Source: an uncultured Sphingomonadaceae bacterium | GTDB taxonomy: Bacteria > Pseudomonadota > Alphaproteobacteria > Sphingomonadales > Sphingomonadaceae | Direction of reading: 5' to 3' | NCBI GenBank assembly: GCA_947258815.1 | Contig: CAMYJW010000030.1 | Span: 248,001-312,000, forward strand | Length of the DNA stretch: 64,000 nt | Part shown: piece after piece, positions 7,709 through 16,698 of the stretch | How positions within the stretch are numbered: position 1 is the first letter of the stretch | Layout: every line of letters starts with the position of its first letter | Program-made: the position numbers and the translations under genes | The notes under the pieces: model-generated | Database searches by the model: none | Seen by the model: only the letters and a program-made list of their open reading frames with translations | Told to the model about the DNA's origin: nothing

Positions 7709-10063
7709 TTACTGGAAATCGAACCCGAAGGTGATTCCGTATGTCGCCGGCTTGCCGGCAAAGCGCGAGAACGTGTCTGAACCCGCGATAACGCTGGTGT
7801 AGTAATACTCGTTCGTCACGTTCTTGGCCCATAGGCCAACGCGCCAGTTCTCTGCATCATAGCCTGCGCGCAGATCGAGAAGGTCATAGCCTTCGATCAG
7901 GAACGGGTTGGCCACCAGTGAACCGTTGAACGGCTCGTCAGGAATGACCAGACGGCTCGCCGCGAGGTTGGAATCCTGCTTCGACTGACCATGCACGTTT
8001 GCTGCGATGTAGATTTCACCGTCAGCACCCACAGGATGGCGGTATTCAGCCGTGAACGAATAGGCCCACTTGGGCGTGTAGGGCAGGGGATCGCCGCTGA
8101 AATCGTTCGCAAGTCCAAGAACGTCGAAATTGAGTTCCTGTTTGATCTTGGAATCGAGATACGTGACGGAGCCGGAGAACGTCAGCCCATCGACCGGTTC
8201 AACCCGAGCGTCGAGTTCGGCACCGATCAGGCGCGATTTATCAACGTTGATCAACGCGTCGAGCGCACTGAACACCGGATCGAACAGTTTGCCGCGAACC
8301 TGCTTGTCCTTGTAATCGTAATAGAACACCGCACCATTGATCTGCGCCCGGCGGTTCAGCAGGCTGGCTTTGAAGCCTGCTTCATACGCGGTCACCGATT
8401 CCTGCGTAACCGGCAACAGCTGATTCCAGGTCGAAGCGGCAGGAAGGCTGGGGAAACTACCTGCTTTATAGCCGCGCGACGCGTTGGCATAGAGCAACAC
8501 ATCGTCGGTGACGTTGAAGTCCAGACCTGCTCTCCAGGAGATATTATCTTCCGAAAGCGTGTCGGTATAAGGCGTGCCGGGAGGGACATTGTCGAAGTTC
8601 AGCGCGATACAATCCCCGAGCATCAGCGGATCAAACGGCGTGCCGCCACCAAGCAGTCCGCCAAGAGCCGTGAACAACGTCGCTGTTGCGCCATCGCCAT
8701 TGCTCACACCGCAGTTCGCCGACTTGTTGGTGCTGTCTGTGTAACGCGCGCCCGCTTTGATGGTCAGGCGATCGGTAATGTCAAACTCAAGATTGCCGAA
8801 CACCGCGATGTTCTCGATATCCTGTTCAAGAACGCCTTGAATTTGATTGATGTTCAGCGTTGCGGCCCGCGAACTGGTGAGATTATCGAACTTGAAATCC
8901 TGCGATTCAAAGGCCTTGGTTTTCTCGTAGTTGCCGCCGATCAGCCAGCGCAGCCGGTTTGACGGATCGTTCGAAACCCGCAGTTCCTGCGTAAACGTCT
9001 TGATGTCGCCAATGATCTCCCAAAGATCGCCGAGAACGAGCGGCAGACCATCGGCATCGACAGTATCGTCTTCCTTGAAGCGCACGTAGTTTGTCAGCGA
9101 CGTCACGGTGATATCATCGCTAAGATCGAAATCGCCACGCAAAGACGCCTGGAACTGCTTGCGGTTTGAACGTGGCACGGAATTGACCGACCAGTCAGCC
9201 GCGCGTGCGTTTTCCGCAGTAAACGGCGCCGCAGCGATTAGCGGCGGGTTCACATCGGTTTTGTTCTTGGTGCGCACCGCAATATGCTGCTGCGCCTGCG
9301 GATCGGAGCGATCCTGCCATGCATTGAGGTTAAGCGAGAAGCGCGCACGGTCCGATGCTTCAAAATCAAGGATCAGACGGCCAGCGTAATATTCTTCCGA
9401 ACCGTTGGTATCGCCCGGACGGCTGGCGCTTTTCTGCCAGTCATCCGAATGCAGCGCGGTAAATGCCAGACGCGCACCGATGGAATCGCTGAGCGGCCCG
9501 CTGATATAGCCATTGCCTTCGATGCGATCGTACCGGCCATAGCCAAGATCGAAACCGGCTTCGAGCGTGTCAGTCGGCTTGTTGGCGACAAAGTTGATCG
9601 CACCGCCCGTCGAGTTCTGGCCGAACAGCGTGCCTTGTGGACCTTTCAGCACTTCGACGCGCTGAACGTCATAGGCAGCATGCATGCCCATCACCGGAAA
9701 CGGAAGCGGTGCTTCGTCGAGGTAGACGCTGACGGCGGGATAGACCGCAAGAGTGCTGTCGTTAAAACCAATGCCGCGAATGGTCAGAATCGGTGTGTTT
9801 GCCGTGCTTGACGCAAAAACCAGCCCCGGCACCGCCGCAGACAGGTCTTCCATCGTCGAAATCCGCTGTTCCTTGAGGGCATCGCCTGAAATGGCGGTGA
9901 TCGTGAGGCCAACGTCGTTCAGACTTTCCTCGCGCTTGTTGGCGGTAACGATGATTTCCGAGCCGCTGGAATAAGCGCCTTCCTCGTTCGCACCCTGCGC
10001 CAAAGCCGGCTGCGCAAGCGCCATCGATGTCGAAAACAACAACGCATATTTGAATGGTTTCAC
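7709..10063 (-). CDS. TonB-dependent outer-membrane receptor
   Basis: A 784-residue receptor. It has a signal peptide ending near ALAQ (about residue 22), a TonB-box-like segment EIIVTANKR (about 36-44), a plug domain with LTIRGIG and EVLKGPQGTLFGQNSTGGAINF, and a long beta-barrel. I chose the GTG at 10063 because GGGAGGG lies just upstream; a longer ATG start at 10099 has no ribosome site. The plug type is that of sphingomonad receptors, often encoded beside catabolic genes. It is upstream in sequence but downstream in transcription of the SDR/ligase/Rieske genes, so it may import their substrate; this is inference. Confidence 0.93.
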   Translation of the reverse strand: MKPFKYALLFSTSMALAQPALAQGANEEGAYSSGSEIIVTANKREESLNDVGLTITAISGDALKEQRISTMEDLSAAVPGLVFASSTANTPILTIRGIGFNDSTLAVYPAVSVYLDEAPLPFPVMGMHAAYDVQRVEVLKGPQGTLFGQNSTGGAINFVANKPTDTLEAGFDLGYGRYDRIEGNGYISGPLSDSIGARLAFTALHSDDWQKSASRPGDTNGSEEYYAGRLILDFEASDRARFSLNLNAWQDRSDPQAQQHIAVRTKNKTDVNPPLIAAAPFTAENARAADWSVNSVPRSNRKQFQASLRGDFDLSDDITVTSLTNYVRFKEDDTVDADGLPLVLGDLWEIIGDIKTFTQELRVSNDPSNRLRWLIGGNYEKTKAFESQDFKFDNLTSSRAATLNINQIQGVLEQDIENIAVFGNLEFDITDRLTIKAGARYTDSTNKSANCGVSNGDGATATLFTALGGLLGGGTPFDPLMLGDCIALNFDNVPPGTPYTDTLSEDNISWRAGLDFNVTDDVLLYANASRGYKAGSFPSLPAASTWNQLLPVTQESVTAYEAGFKASLLNRRAQINGAVFYYDYKDKQVRGKLFDPVFSALDALINVDKSRLIGAELDARVEPVDGLTFSGSVTYLDSKIKQELNFDVLGLANDFSGDPLPYTPKWAYSFTAEYRHPVGADGEIYIAANVHGQSKQDSNLAASRLVIPDEPFNGSLVANPFLIEGYDLLDLRAGYDAENWRVGLWAKNVTNEYYYTSVIAGSDTFSRFAGKPATYGITFGFDFQ

Positions 10064-10230
10064 ATTACCCTCCCATTGTAACCCGACACGCCGGATCATC
10101 GGCGTTTGTTGAGTTGCTCCTAGTAGGACTATTTTGCAGTTTCAAGGCCCGCTCAGGCGCTATTCCGGGGACTGTTACCGACAAGCCACAGTCACGGAAC
10201 CTCGCTATACTGAGTTTGCCTCAACTTTAT

Positions 10231-11016
10231 TCATTGCGACGCAAACTTACGCATACCCTTGATCCAGCGATCGACATCACCAACCTTGCGCTCCGCATAA
10301 GTTTGCGTTTCCGGGTGCGTCAGGATCAGGAAGCGATCTTCGGCCAGCCCGGTCATCACGATATCGGCAACCTGCTGCGCCTCCATCAGATCGCCGCCCG
10401 AACCTACCGCGTCGCCCGAGCCACTGGCGATCGCATCTTCGATCATCTTCGTGCGAACACCTTGCGGACACAGCGCACTGACGCCGATACCCTTGCTGCC
10501 ATAGGTGATTGCCAGCCACTCGGAAAACGCAACCGCGGCATGTTTGCTGGCCGCATAGGGCGCCGCGCCCAGACTGGTGAGCAGGCCTGCGGCAGAGCAA
10601 GTGTTGAGCAAATACCCCTCTCCCCGCTCCAGCATCGCCGGAAGCACTGCGCGGGCGGCATAAACATGGGCCATCACGTTAACACCCCACGCCAGTTCCC
10701 AGTCGGCATCGGGCGCCTGCTCGCTGCCACTGACGATAACGCCCGCGTTCGAGCAGAACAGGTCTATCTGCCCGCCTTCGGCCACTGCCAGATCGGCCAG
10801 AGCCTTGAGCTGTGCTTCGTCAGATACATCGCACGGCATGGATAGCGCTTTCCCGCCAGTCGATCCGATCCGATCCGCAAGCCGCGCCACGCGATCGCCA
10901 TCGAGATCACCCAGAACCACCAGTTTCGCGCCATCCGTGGCAAACCGTTCGGCCATGGCTTCACCAATCCCGTGGGCCGCTCCGGTGACGACGACGACTT
11001 TGTCCCTGACCTGCAT
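10231..11016 (-). CDS. Short-chain dehydrogenase/reductase
   Basis: A 261-residue classical SDR. It has the NAD(P)-binding TGAAHGIG near residue 11, the CSNAG motif that corresponds to NNAG, a Ser in NTCSAAG, and the catalytic YAASK. An acidic residue after the second strand (GDLDGDR) would favour NAD. These enzymes oxidise or reduce alcohols and ketones. It is the third gene of the leftward catabolic cluster (Rieske, ligase, SDR), and could oxidise a hydroxylated intermediate. Confidence 0.9.
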   Translation of the reverse strand: MQVRDKVVVVTGAAHGIGEAMAERFATDGAKLVVLGDLDGDRVARLADRIGSTGGKALSMPCDVSDEAQLKALADLAVAEGGQIDLFCSNAGVIVSGSEQAPDADWELAWGVNVMAHVYAARAVLPAMLERGEGYLLNTCSAAGLLTSLGAAPYAASKHAAVAFSEWLAITYGSKGIGVSALCPQGVRTKMIEDAIASGSGDAVGSGGDLMEAQQVADIVMTGLAEDRFLILTHPETQTYAERKVGDVDRWIKGMRKFASQ

Positions 11017-11089
11017 TATTCCTCCCGACCGGCCTGCAGCACGCTGCGGCCATTTGCTGTGGTGATGCGCGAACCGCGCCTCAATCCGG

Positions 11090-12649
11090 TTATTCCCAGT
11101 ATGGCTTTTTCAACACGTTGCGCTGGACCTTGCCCGACGCGGTGCGCGGAAAATCATCCATGAACTGAATTTTACGCGGAACCTTGTATTTGGCGATCAG
11201 ATCGCGCGCATAGGCGATCAGTTCGTCTTCAGAAACGGCGCTGCCTTCAGCCTTGCGCACGGCCACCGCAACCGTCTCCCCCCATTTCTCATCGGGAATG
11301 CCAAACGCCGCCGATTCCAGCACCTGCGGATGCTCATTGATCACGCGCTCAACTTCGGCCGGATAGACATTTTCGCCGCCCGATATGATCATGTCATTGA
11401 GCCGATCGGTCAGATGCAGGTGGCCTCCCCGGATAGTTCCGATGTCGCCAGTGCGATACCAGCCATCGTCCAGAAAGACTTCGGCGCTGGCTTCGGGCTT
11501 ATTCCAGTATCCGGCGGCGCGCTGGGGCGAATGGACCCAGATTTCCCCGGCCTTCCCTTCTTCAAGTTCATCGAAACTCGCCGGATCGACAATCTTGATC
11601 CGCGATCCCGGAAATGCACGCCCGCAAGACGTCAGGTTATCGGGGAACTGGTCAAAATCGTGTTCATCGGGACCAAGCAGGGTGTTGCCAAAGCTCAGCT
11701 CGGTCGAGCCGTACATTCCAAACATGCCGCAGCCGAATGTCTTGACCGCGTCTTTCAGCACAGGTGCCGGAAAAGTCGAACCGCCATAAACGATGCCCTT
11801 GAGCGAACTGAAATCGGTTTCGCGCACCAGCGGCGTTTCCAGCAGCATCTGCACCACGGCGGGCACCGTCATCAGCTGGGTGGCCTGCCGCTCGGGGATA
11901 GCCCGGATAATCGTTTCCGCGTCAAACTCGCGAAAACCGATAACCTGGGAACCATAGGCCATGGCCTGTAAGGACCAGTTGATCCCGCCAACATGGAACA
12001 GCGGCAAGCAGTTCAGGTGGCGAAATTCCGGATCGCGCCCCATGATGTCGCCAGCGGCCTTATAGAACGCGAAGATCCCTGAATTGATCAGCATCGCGCC
12101 TTTGGGGCGGCCCGTGGTCCCCGAAGTATAAAGCTGGAGCGCGACATCATCGGGGCCGGATTCGTGCCCGGTGTCTTGCGCCGGATGCGCTTCATACCAG
12201 TTCCGATATTCCGCATTATCGCCATCCAGAACGATCAGCCGCGCATCGACCCCGTGACTGGCGCACTGCTCGGCCAGGCCAAGCGTAAATTCTTCGGATA
12301 CGAAAACCAGTTTCGCGCCCGAATCCGCCAGAACATATGCCATTTCCTCAGCCGAAAGCCGCCAGTTGACCGCAATTTGCACCGCACCCAGTTTGCGCGC
12401 GGCAAACAGCGTTTCAAACAGCGCCAGACCGTTCTTGTCGATAATCGCGATCCGGTCATCGGGGCCGATACCATGTGCCGCCATCGCCTGCGCGATCCGG
12501 TTGGTGCGCGCGTCCATTTCACCATAGGTGACGCGGTCCCCGTCATAATCCGCCATCAGCGCATCGGGGCGTTCCCGCCCGTGGACGCGAATCATCTGTT
12601 CAAGACTGCCAAGTTCTTCCACGTTTCTCCCCTCGCCTTTGCCGGTCAT
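11090..12649 (-). CDS. AMP-dependent acyl-CoA synthetase/ligase
   Basis: A 519-residue ANL-superfamily enzyme. The P-loop-like YTSGTTGRPKGAM (A3 motif) lies near residue 170, FGMYGSTE (A5) and WYRTGDIG (A7) follow, and the C-terminal catalytic lysine lies in PRTASGKVQRN. It activates a carboxylic acid to its CoA thioester via an acyl-adenylate. Substrate cannot be read from sequence, but the neighbouring Rieske oxygenase, SDR and enoyl-CoA hydratase suggest an aromatic, terpenoid or side-chain acid degraded through CoA thioesters. Confidence 0.93.
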   Translation of the reverse strand: MTGKGEGRNVEELGSLEQMIRVHGRERPDALMADYDGDRVTYGEMDARTNRIAQAMAAHGIGPDDRIAIIDKNGLALFETLFAARKLGAVQIAVNWRLSAEEMAYVLADSGAKLVFVSEEFTLGLAEQCASHGVDARLIVLDGDNAEYRNWYEAHPAQDTGHESGPDDVALQLYTSGTTGRPKGAMLINSGIFAFYKAAGDIMGRDPEFRHLNCLPLFHVGGINWSLQAMAYGSQVIGFREFDAETIIRAIPERQATQLMTVPAVVQMLLETPLVRETDFSSLKGIVYGGSTFPAPVLKDAVKTFGCGMFGMYGSTELSFGNTLLGPDEHDFDQFPDNLTSCGRAFPGSRIKIVDPASFDELEEGKAGEIWVHSPQRAAGYWNKPEASAEVFLDDGWYRTGDIGTIRGGHLHLTDRLNDMIISGGENVYPAEVERVINEHPQVLESAAFGIPDEKWGETVAVAVRKAEGSAVSEDELIAYARDLIAKYKVPRKIQFMDDFPRTASGKVQRNVLKKPYWE

Positions 12650-12680
12650 TTTTTTGATAGTTGCCGGTCGGCGTATGTAA

Positions 12681-13823
12681 TCAGTTTATCTGTTCAAGCA
12701 CTTTCGCCATGTTGCCATGAAAATGCTGCAGGCCAGGCTCGTTCGCCCCGAAATACATCCGGTCGTTTGCGATATGAGGCAGAGACTCCTGCGTTTCCTG
12801 GCAGATCGACCAGTCCTCTTTCACCACGGTATCGATCATGATCCGATAGTTGCGATCCCAGCGGGCCAATGTTTCGTCGGAATAGGCTTCACGCGGGATC
12901 AACATCTGGACAAGCACTTTGCATTTGCCCGGCACATCGGCCGGAAAAGACGTCCAGATCTCAAAGTGATCACCTTGCCAGACGATGATCGCGTTGGGAA
13001 ACACATGATAATTGACAGCCACCGCGGGAAGAAATTTCGCCTCATCGAACGGCTTGTCGGCAATATCGTCAAACGCCTTGCGCACGCCAACCAGACGCCC
13101 GTTCAGGCCAAACTGATCGAAGGGCGCAAGGTTTCCATAAAAATAGGGTCCGATCGAGTCACCATGTAACGACGCGAAGTGGTAAACCTCCAGAAACCCG
13201 TCGAGAACGCTCTTCCAGTTGATATCCGCATCCAGAACTTCACTGCGATGCAGCACGCAATCGCCGATGCCCAAGCCACCGATTTCTTTATCCAGAACAT
13301 CAAGGTGCGCTGAAATATCCATTCCGTCGGTATTATCCAGCTGCAGCCAGATCAGGCCGTGCCGTTCTTCGACACAAAGCTCGGTCAGTCGCGCGTTTTC
13401 CTTATCGAGCGTTGGAAAGGCCGCGCTTGGCGCAAACTTCAAAGAACCGTCGAGATTGTATGTCCATGCGTGAAAACGACAGAAGAACTGTCCGGCATTG
13501 CCTTTTGCCTTGTCACAAACGCTTGCTCCGCGATGAGAGCAGACATTGTGGAACGCCTTGAGCCCGCCATCCTTCTGGCGCACAACGATAAATGGAACGC
13601 CAACAACGTTGTTTGCAATGAAATCGCCGGGGTTCGCCAGATCGTCGCTGTGCCCCACGATTTGCGGGAATCTCGCCATCAGGCGCTTTTCACGCGCGAG
13701 ATGGGCCGGATCGTAATAAGCTCCGGCGGGATACTCCATCTCGCTTTCGACAAGCTTGGTCGTGCCTTGCGCAACGTAGCCCTTGATCTCCTCAAACAGC
13801 CGTTCTTTCGTTTCGCGATCCAT
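12681..13823 (-). CDS. Rieske non-heme iron oxygenase, large subunit
   Basis: A 380-residue ring-hydroxylating-type oxygenase. The N-terminal Rieske [2Fe-2S] site is complete (CSH at about 95-97, CRFH at about 115-118). The catalytic domain has the iron-binding stretch DGFLEVYHFASLHGD. I chose the ATG at 13823, with GAGG upstream; the longer frame has no support. No ferredoxin, reductase or small subunit gene is adjacent, so electrons must come from elsewhere. It is probably the oxidative step of the 7.7-15.4 kb catabolic block. Confidence 0.92.
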   Translation of the reverse strand: MDRETKERLFEEIKGYVAQGTTKLVESEMEYPAGAYYDPAHLAREKRLMARFPQIVGHSDDLANPGDFIANNVVGVPFIVVRQKDGGLKAFHNVCSHRGASVCDKAKGNAGQFFCRFHAWTYNLDGSLKFAPSAAFPTLDKENARLTELCVEERHGLIWLQLDNTDGMDISAHLDVLDKEIGGLGIGDCVLHRSEVLDADINWKSVLDGFLEVYHFASLHGDSIGPYFYGNLAPFDQFGLNGRLVGVRKAFDDIADKPFDEAKFLPAVAVNYHVFPNAIIVWQGDHFEIWTSFPADVPGKCKVLVQMLIPREAYSDETLARWDRNYRIMIDTVVKEDWSICQETQESLPHIANDRMYFGANEPGLQHFHGNMAKVLEQIN

Positions 13824-13867
13824 CAGCCTCGTCCCATTTCGCCACGCTATCAATTGGCGCGGCCCAT

Positions 13868-13883
13868 TCAACAGTTGTGTTGA
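13868..13883. promoter_or_regulatory. Palindrome TCAACA-N4-TGTTGA, candidate TetR operator
   Basis: A perfect 6+6 inverted repeat with a four-base spacer lies 45 bases upstream of the Rieske oxygenase start, in the only sizeable gap between that gene and the TetR gene. TetR-family proteins bind such palindromes. Assignment is inferred from position. Confidence 0.4.
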
Positions 13884-13976
13884 CTAGGTTCGCCAAAGCG
13901 TTGAGTCAAGGCACATCGCCGCTATCATTGCTATCTGGAGGAGCATCCCGGGCCGGCAGACGCCCGACGCCAAGGG

Positions 13977-14636
13977 CTATTTCTGGCCAGGAGGCTGACA
14001 AATCCCGTTGAGCAGAATTTTCTTGAACATCGCAGAAACCTGCTCGTGCGAGAGACGTCCATCGGGCGTGAACCAGCGGTGTGTCCAGTTCAACATGCCG
14101 AATAGCGCATACATCGCGATCATCGGCTCAACATCAGCGTCAAACTCGCCGCTTTCCTGCCCCTCGATAAGCAGTTCCATGATGATATCCTCATAGGAAC
14201 GCGTGACTTTCTGAAGCTTGCGCGCCCATTCGGAATCGTCCGTGTCGATCAGATGCATCCGTTCCTGAATATAAACGAACATCTGCGGATAACTGGTCGC
14301 AAAACCACGCATCAGACCGGCCATGACCTGCCCCAGCCGCTCTGACGGTGGCAGGGTCTTGTCGCCGGCGATCCGGGTTGCCGCGCCGATATCGGCGGCA
14401 ACGATGTCGCCCAGCGATTCGCGGAACAGCTCTTCCTTGCCGCCGATGTAGTAATAGAGCGATGCGCGATCGATGCCCGCCCGCTCGGCGATATCCTGCG
14501 GGCGCGTTGCGGCATAGCCTTTCTCGCGAAACAGCTGCGCAGCGATCACGATCAGCTCGTTCCGGCGCGCGACATAGTCTGAATCGGAATCCAGCTTGGC
14601 CGTTGCCCGGCGTTTGGCGATATTGCTTTTTGTCAC
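13977..14636 (-). CDS. TetR/AcrR family transcriptional regulator
   Basis: A 219-residue protein with an N-terminal helix-turn-helix (about residues 28-75; AAQLFREKGYAATRPQDIAE then RASLYYYIGGKEEL) and an all-alpha ligand domain. It lies between the Rieske gene and the enoyl-CoA hydratase gene, all on the same strand and closely spaced (6 bp from the hydratase stop). It is therefore a good candidate for the local repressor of the catabolic block. The effector may be a CoA thioester, as for FadR/PaaR-like TetR proteins; this is inference. Confidence 0.93.
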   Translation of the reverse strand: MTKSNIAKRRATAKLDSDSDYVARRNELIVIAAQLFREKGYAATRPQDIAERAGIDRASLYYYIGGKEELFRESLGDIVAADIGAATRIAGDKTLPPSERLGQVMAGLMRGFATSYPQMFVYIQERMHLIDTDDSEWARKLQKVTRSYEDIIMELLIEGQESGEFDADVEPMIAMYALFGMLNWTHRWFTPDGRLSHEQVSAMFKKILLNGICQPPGQK

Positions 14637-14642
14637 GGGCAG

Positions 14643-15422
14643 TCAGGTGTTCAACTCACCGGGAAGCGCCCAGTGCGCCTGAATGGCCAGACCTTCAAGC
14701 GCAAGTCCGGGCATCAAACCCGCCTGCATGAGCCGCTTGTATTCCATGGTCAGGCACGCGCGCGTGTAGCGGCGTGCAAGGAAGGATTTCTGCGCAATCT
14801 CCTCTGCAAGTTCCCACGCGCGATCAAGCAATCTATCGGCTGGGAGCACTTCGGAAACCGCGCCATATTCAAGTGCCTTTTGCGCATCGAGTTCCTGCCC
14901 TGTCAGCAGAAAATAGCGCCCCCTGTTCGGGCCAAGCACATGGTTCCAAACCACATGCGCGCCATCGCCGGGAACCACACCTGACGGGAAATGGGGCGTG
15001 TCCTTGAAAGTGGCAGTGTCGGAAACGAGCACGATATCCGACATGATCGGAATTTCGGGGTGGTGCAGACACGGCCCGTTCACCGCCGCGATAACCGGAA
15101 CATTCACATCCAGCAGCCTGTGCAGCATGCGCGATCCCTCAAACATCGTATTGTCCCACTTATCGGCGGGAACAACTTCGAAGGAGGATGCGATCAGCTC
15201 TTCGCAATAGACATCGCCAGTGCCCGTCAGGATCAGAACCTTGTTCTCCTTGTCGCAGGCGATATCGGTGAACAGGTATGGCAATGCATCGTGGACGGTC
15301 TGATCCCACTTGAGGCTGCCACCATCGGTATGCAGGCGCATTTCGAGAATGCCGTCGCGCCGGGTCAGCGCGACATTCTTGTACTTGTGCTGATAGTCTT
15401 CAAATTTCGGCGCATGCGACAT
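14643..15422 (-). CDS. Enoyl-CoA hydratase/isomerase family protein
   Basis: A 259-residue crotonase-fold protein. It has the oxyanion-hole region around VIAAVNGPC and a later [12 protein letters not shown] segment where one catalytic acid is expected. I chose the ATG at 15422; the longer frame from 15473 adds an unlikely Arg/Trp-rich N-terminus. It is the promoter-proximal gene of the leftward run hydratase-TetR-Rieske-ligase-SDR. Likely role: a hydration, isomerisation or cleavage step on a CoA thioester made by the neighbouring ligase. Exact reaction unknown. Confidence 0.88.
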   Translation of the reverse strand: MSHAPKFEDYQHKYKNVALTRRDGILEMRLHTDGGSLKWDQTVHDALPYLFTDIACDKENKVLILTGTGDVYCEELIASSFEVVPADKWDNTMFEGSRMLHRLLDVNVPVIAAVNGPCLHHPEIPIMSDIVLVSDTATFKDTPHFPSGVVPGDGAHVVWNHVLGPNRGRYFLLTGQELDAQKALEYGAVSEVLPADRLLDRAWELAEEIAQKSFLARRYTRACLTMEYKRLMQAGLMPGLALEGLAIQAHWALPGELNT

Positions 15423-15511
15423 GTCCGGTCCTCTCCACAAATGCGATAACAGCCAGGAACGGTTGTTCCGCAAATGGGAGGCAAGGACAAGAACTCTCTC
15501 AGGCCAGGCCG

Positions 15512-15982
15512 CTAGCCATCGGCAATCATCGCCGTGAAATTCACTTCGCAGGTGACTTTGCCATCGACCGACGCCTTGCCCCAGAACTTGCAGACCCGCG
15601 CGCGTTTCTGAACAAACCCGGCCTTCAGATCGAGCAGGACGCCCGGCTCAACCGGGTTGCGGAATTTCGCTTCCTCGATCGCCATGAAATAGACGAGCTT
15701 GCCCGACCCGGCGAGATCGAGCGTTTCAACGGCCAGAATGCCAGCCGCCTGCGCCAGCGCCTCTATCTGAAGAACGCCGGGCATGATCGGCCTGCCGGGA
15801 AAGTGTCCCTGAAAGAACTGCTCGTTAAAGCTGACCGCCTTGACCGCGTGGATTTCCTCATCGGGGCGCAGCGAAACAACCCGATCGACCAGCAACATCG
15901 GATAGCGATGCGGCAGCGCGGCCATGATTTTGGCTATGTCATAGGCAGCGCCGTCTCCGGCACCCTTGCTTTCATCGCTCAT
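15512..15982 (-). CDS. fabZ: FabZ, 3-hydroxyacyl-ACP dehydratase
   Basis: A 156-residue hot-dog-fold enzyme. It has [13 protein letters not shown] near residue 23 and the catalytic [12 protein letters not shown] (His about 60) with Glu about 74 in QIEALAQ. It dehydrates beta-hydroxyacyl-ACP in fatty acid synthesis. It follows ompH by 23 bp on the same strand and ends the envelope run. In many proteobacteria lpxD lies between these two genes and lpxA follows fabZ; both are missing here. Confidence 0.96.
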   Translation of the reverse strand: MSDESKGAGDGAAYDIAKIMAALPHRYPMLLVDRVVSLRPDEEIHAVKAVSFNEQFFQGHFPGRPIMPGVLQIEALAQAAGILAVETLDLAGSGKLVYFMAIEEAKFRNPVEPGVLLDLKAGFVQKRARVCKFWGKASVDGKVTCEVNFTAMIADG

Positions 15983-16005
15983 ACCTGCCCCCGTTCAAGC
16001 GGAAA

Positions 16006-16698
16006 TCAGCGGCCCTGTGCCTGCGGACCGGCCGTTGCCGGTGCTCCGCCCTGCGCAGCCTGCTGCGCGGCGCGCGCCTCGCGAACCTGACGCGGTTCCC
16101 ATCCGGTGGGCGGAACCAGCTGCGCCGAAGGGATCAGCGTGTTCAGCTCGTTCAGGATATCCTGATTGAGGTTGTATGCATTGTCATTCACCGCAAGCAC
16201 CGCATCGGGGCTGAGCAGAAGCGATATCTTCTTCTTTTTCATCGCGTTCTTTACAGCATCGTTCAGCTTGGCATCGATCTGTTCCTGCACATAGCTTTGC
16301 GACATCGCCACCGGCTGCAGAATGCGCTGCAGCTCTTGCTGACCGGTCTGCTGCAATTGCTGAATCGTCTGCGCCTGCTGCGCGAGCGCCTGCTGGTTGG
16401 GGTTGGCAGCCTGACGATCGGCGTTGAACTTGTCGACCAGGGGCTTGATCTGCGCAGCAAGCTGGCTGCGGCGCTGTTCGGCCTGATCAAGCTGCGGCTT
16501 GTACGTCGTCTTACGCTGCGTCTCGGCAGTCTTGTACGCGTTGGAATTGACTATCACCGCATCTAGTGTGGCAATCGCCAGCCCCTTGACAATCTCGCCT
16601 GAAGATTGCGCCATTGCAGGTTGTGCCACTGTCGCGCCGAGCATCATGCCGGCAACGAGAGCGGTTTTGAGCGAAGTGGTGTTGAAGATGGTCTTCAT
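16006..16698 (-). CDS. OmpH/Skp-family periplasmic chaperone
   Basis: A 230-residue precursor with a signal peptide ending near AQPAMA (about residue 30). A long Gln/Ala-rich coiled-coil segment (about 60-165) matches the Skp tentacle architecture. A disordered Ala/Gly/Gln tail follows. It holds unfolded outer-membrane proteins in the periplasm. Its ATG overlaps the bamA stop by one base, so the two are translationally coupled, the usual bamA-ompH order. Confidence 0.92.
   Translation of the reverse strand: MKTIFNTTSLKTALVAGMMLGATVAQPAMAQSSGEIVKGLAIATLDAVIVNSNAYKTAETQRKTTYKPQLDQAEQRRSQLAAQIKPLVDKFNADRQAANPNQQALAQQAQTIQQLQQTGQQELQRILQPVAMSQSYVQEQIDAKLNDAVKNAMKKKKISLLLSPDAVLAVNDNAYNLNQDILNELNTLIPSAQLVPPTGWEPRQVREARAAQQAAQGGAPATAGPQAQGR

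Noticed and set aside
7991..8962. 323-codon + strand frame
   Set aside because: Antisense to the TonB receptor barrel, with no domain match by eye.
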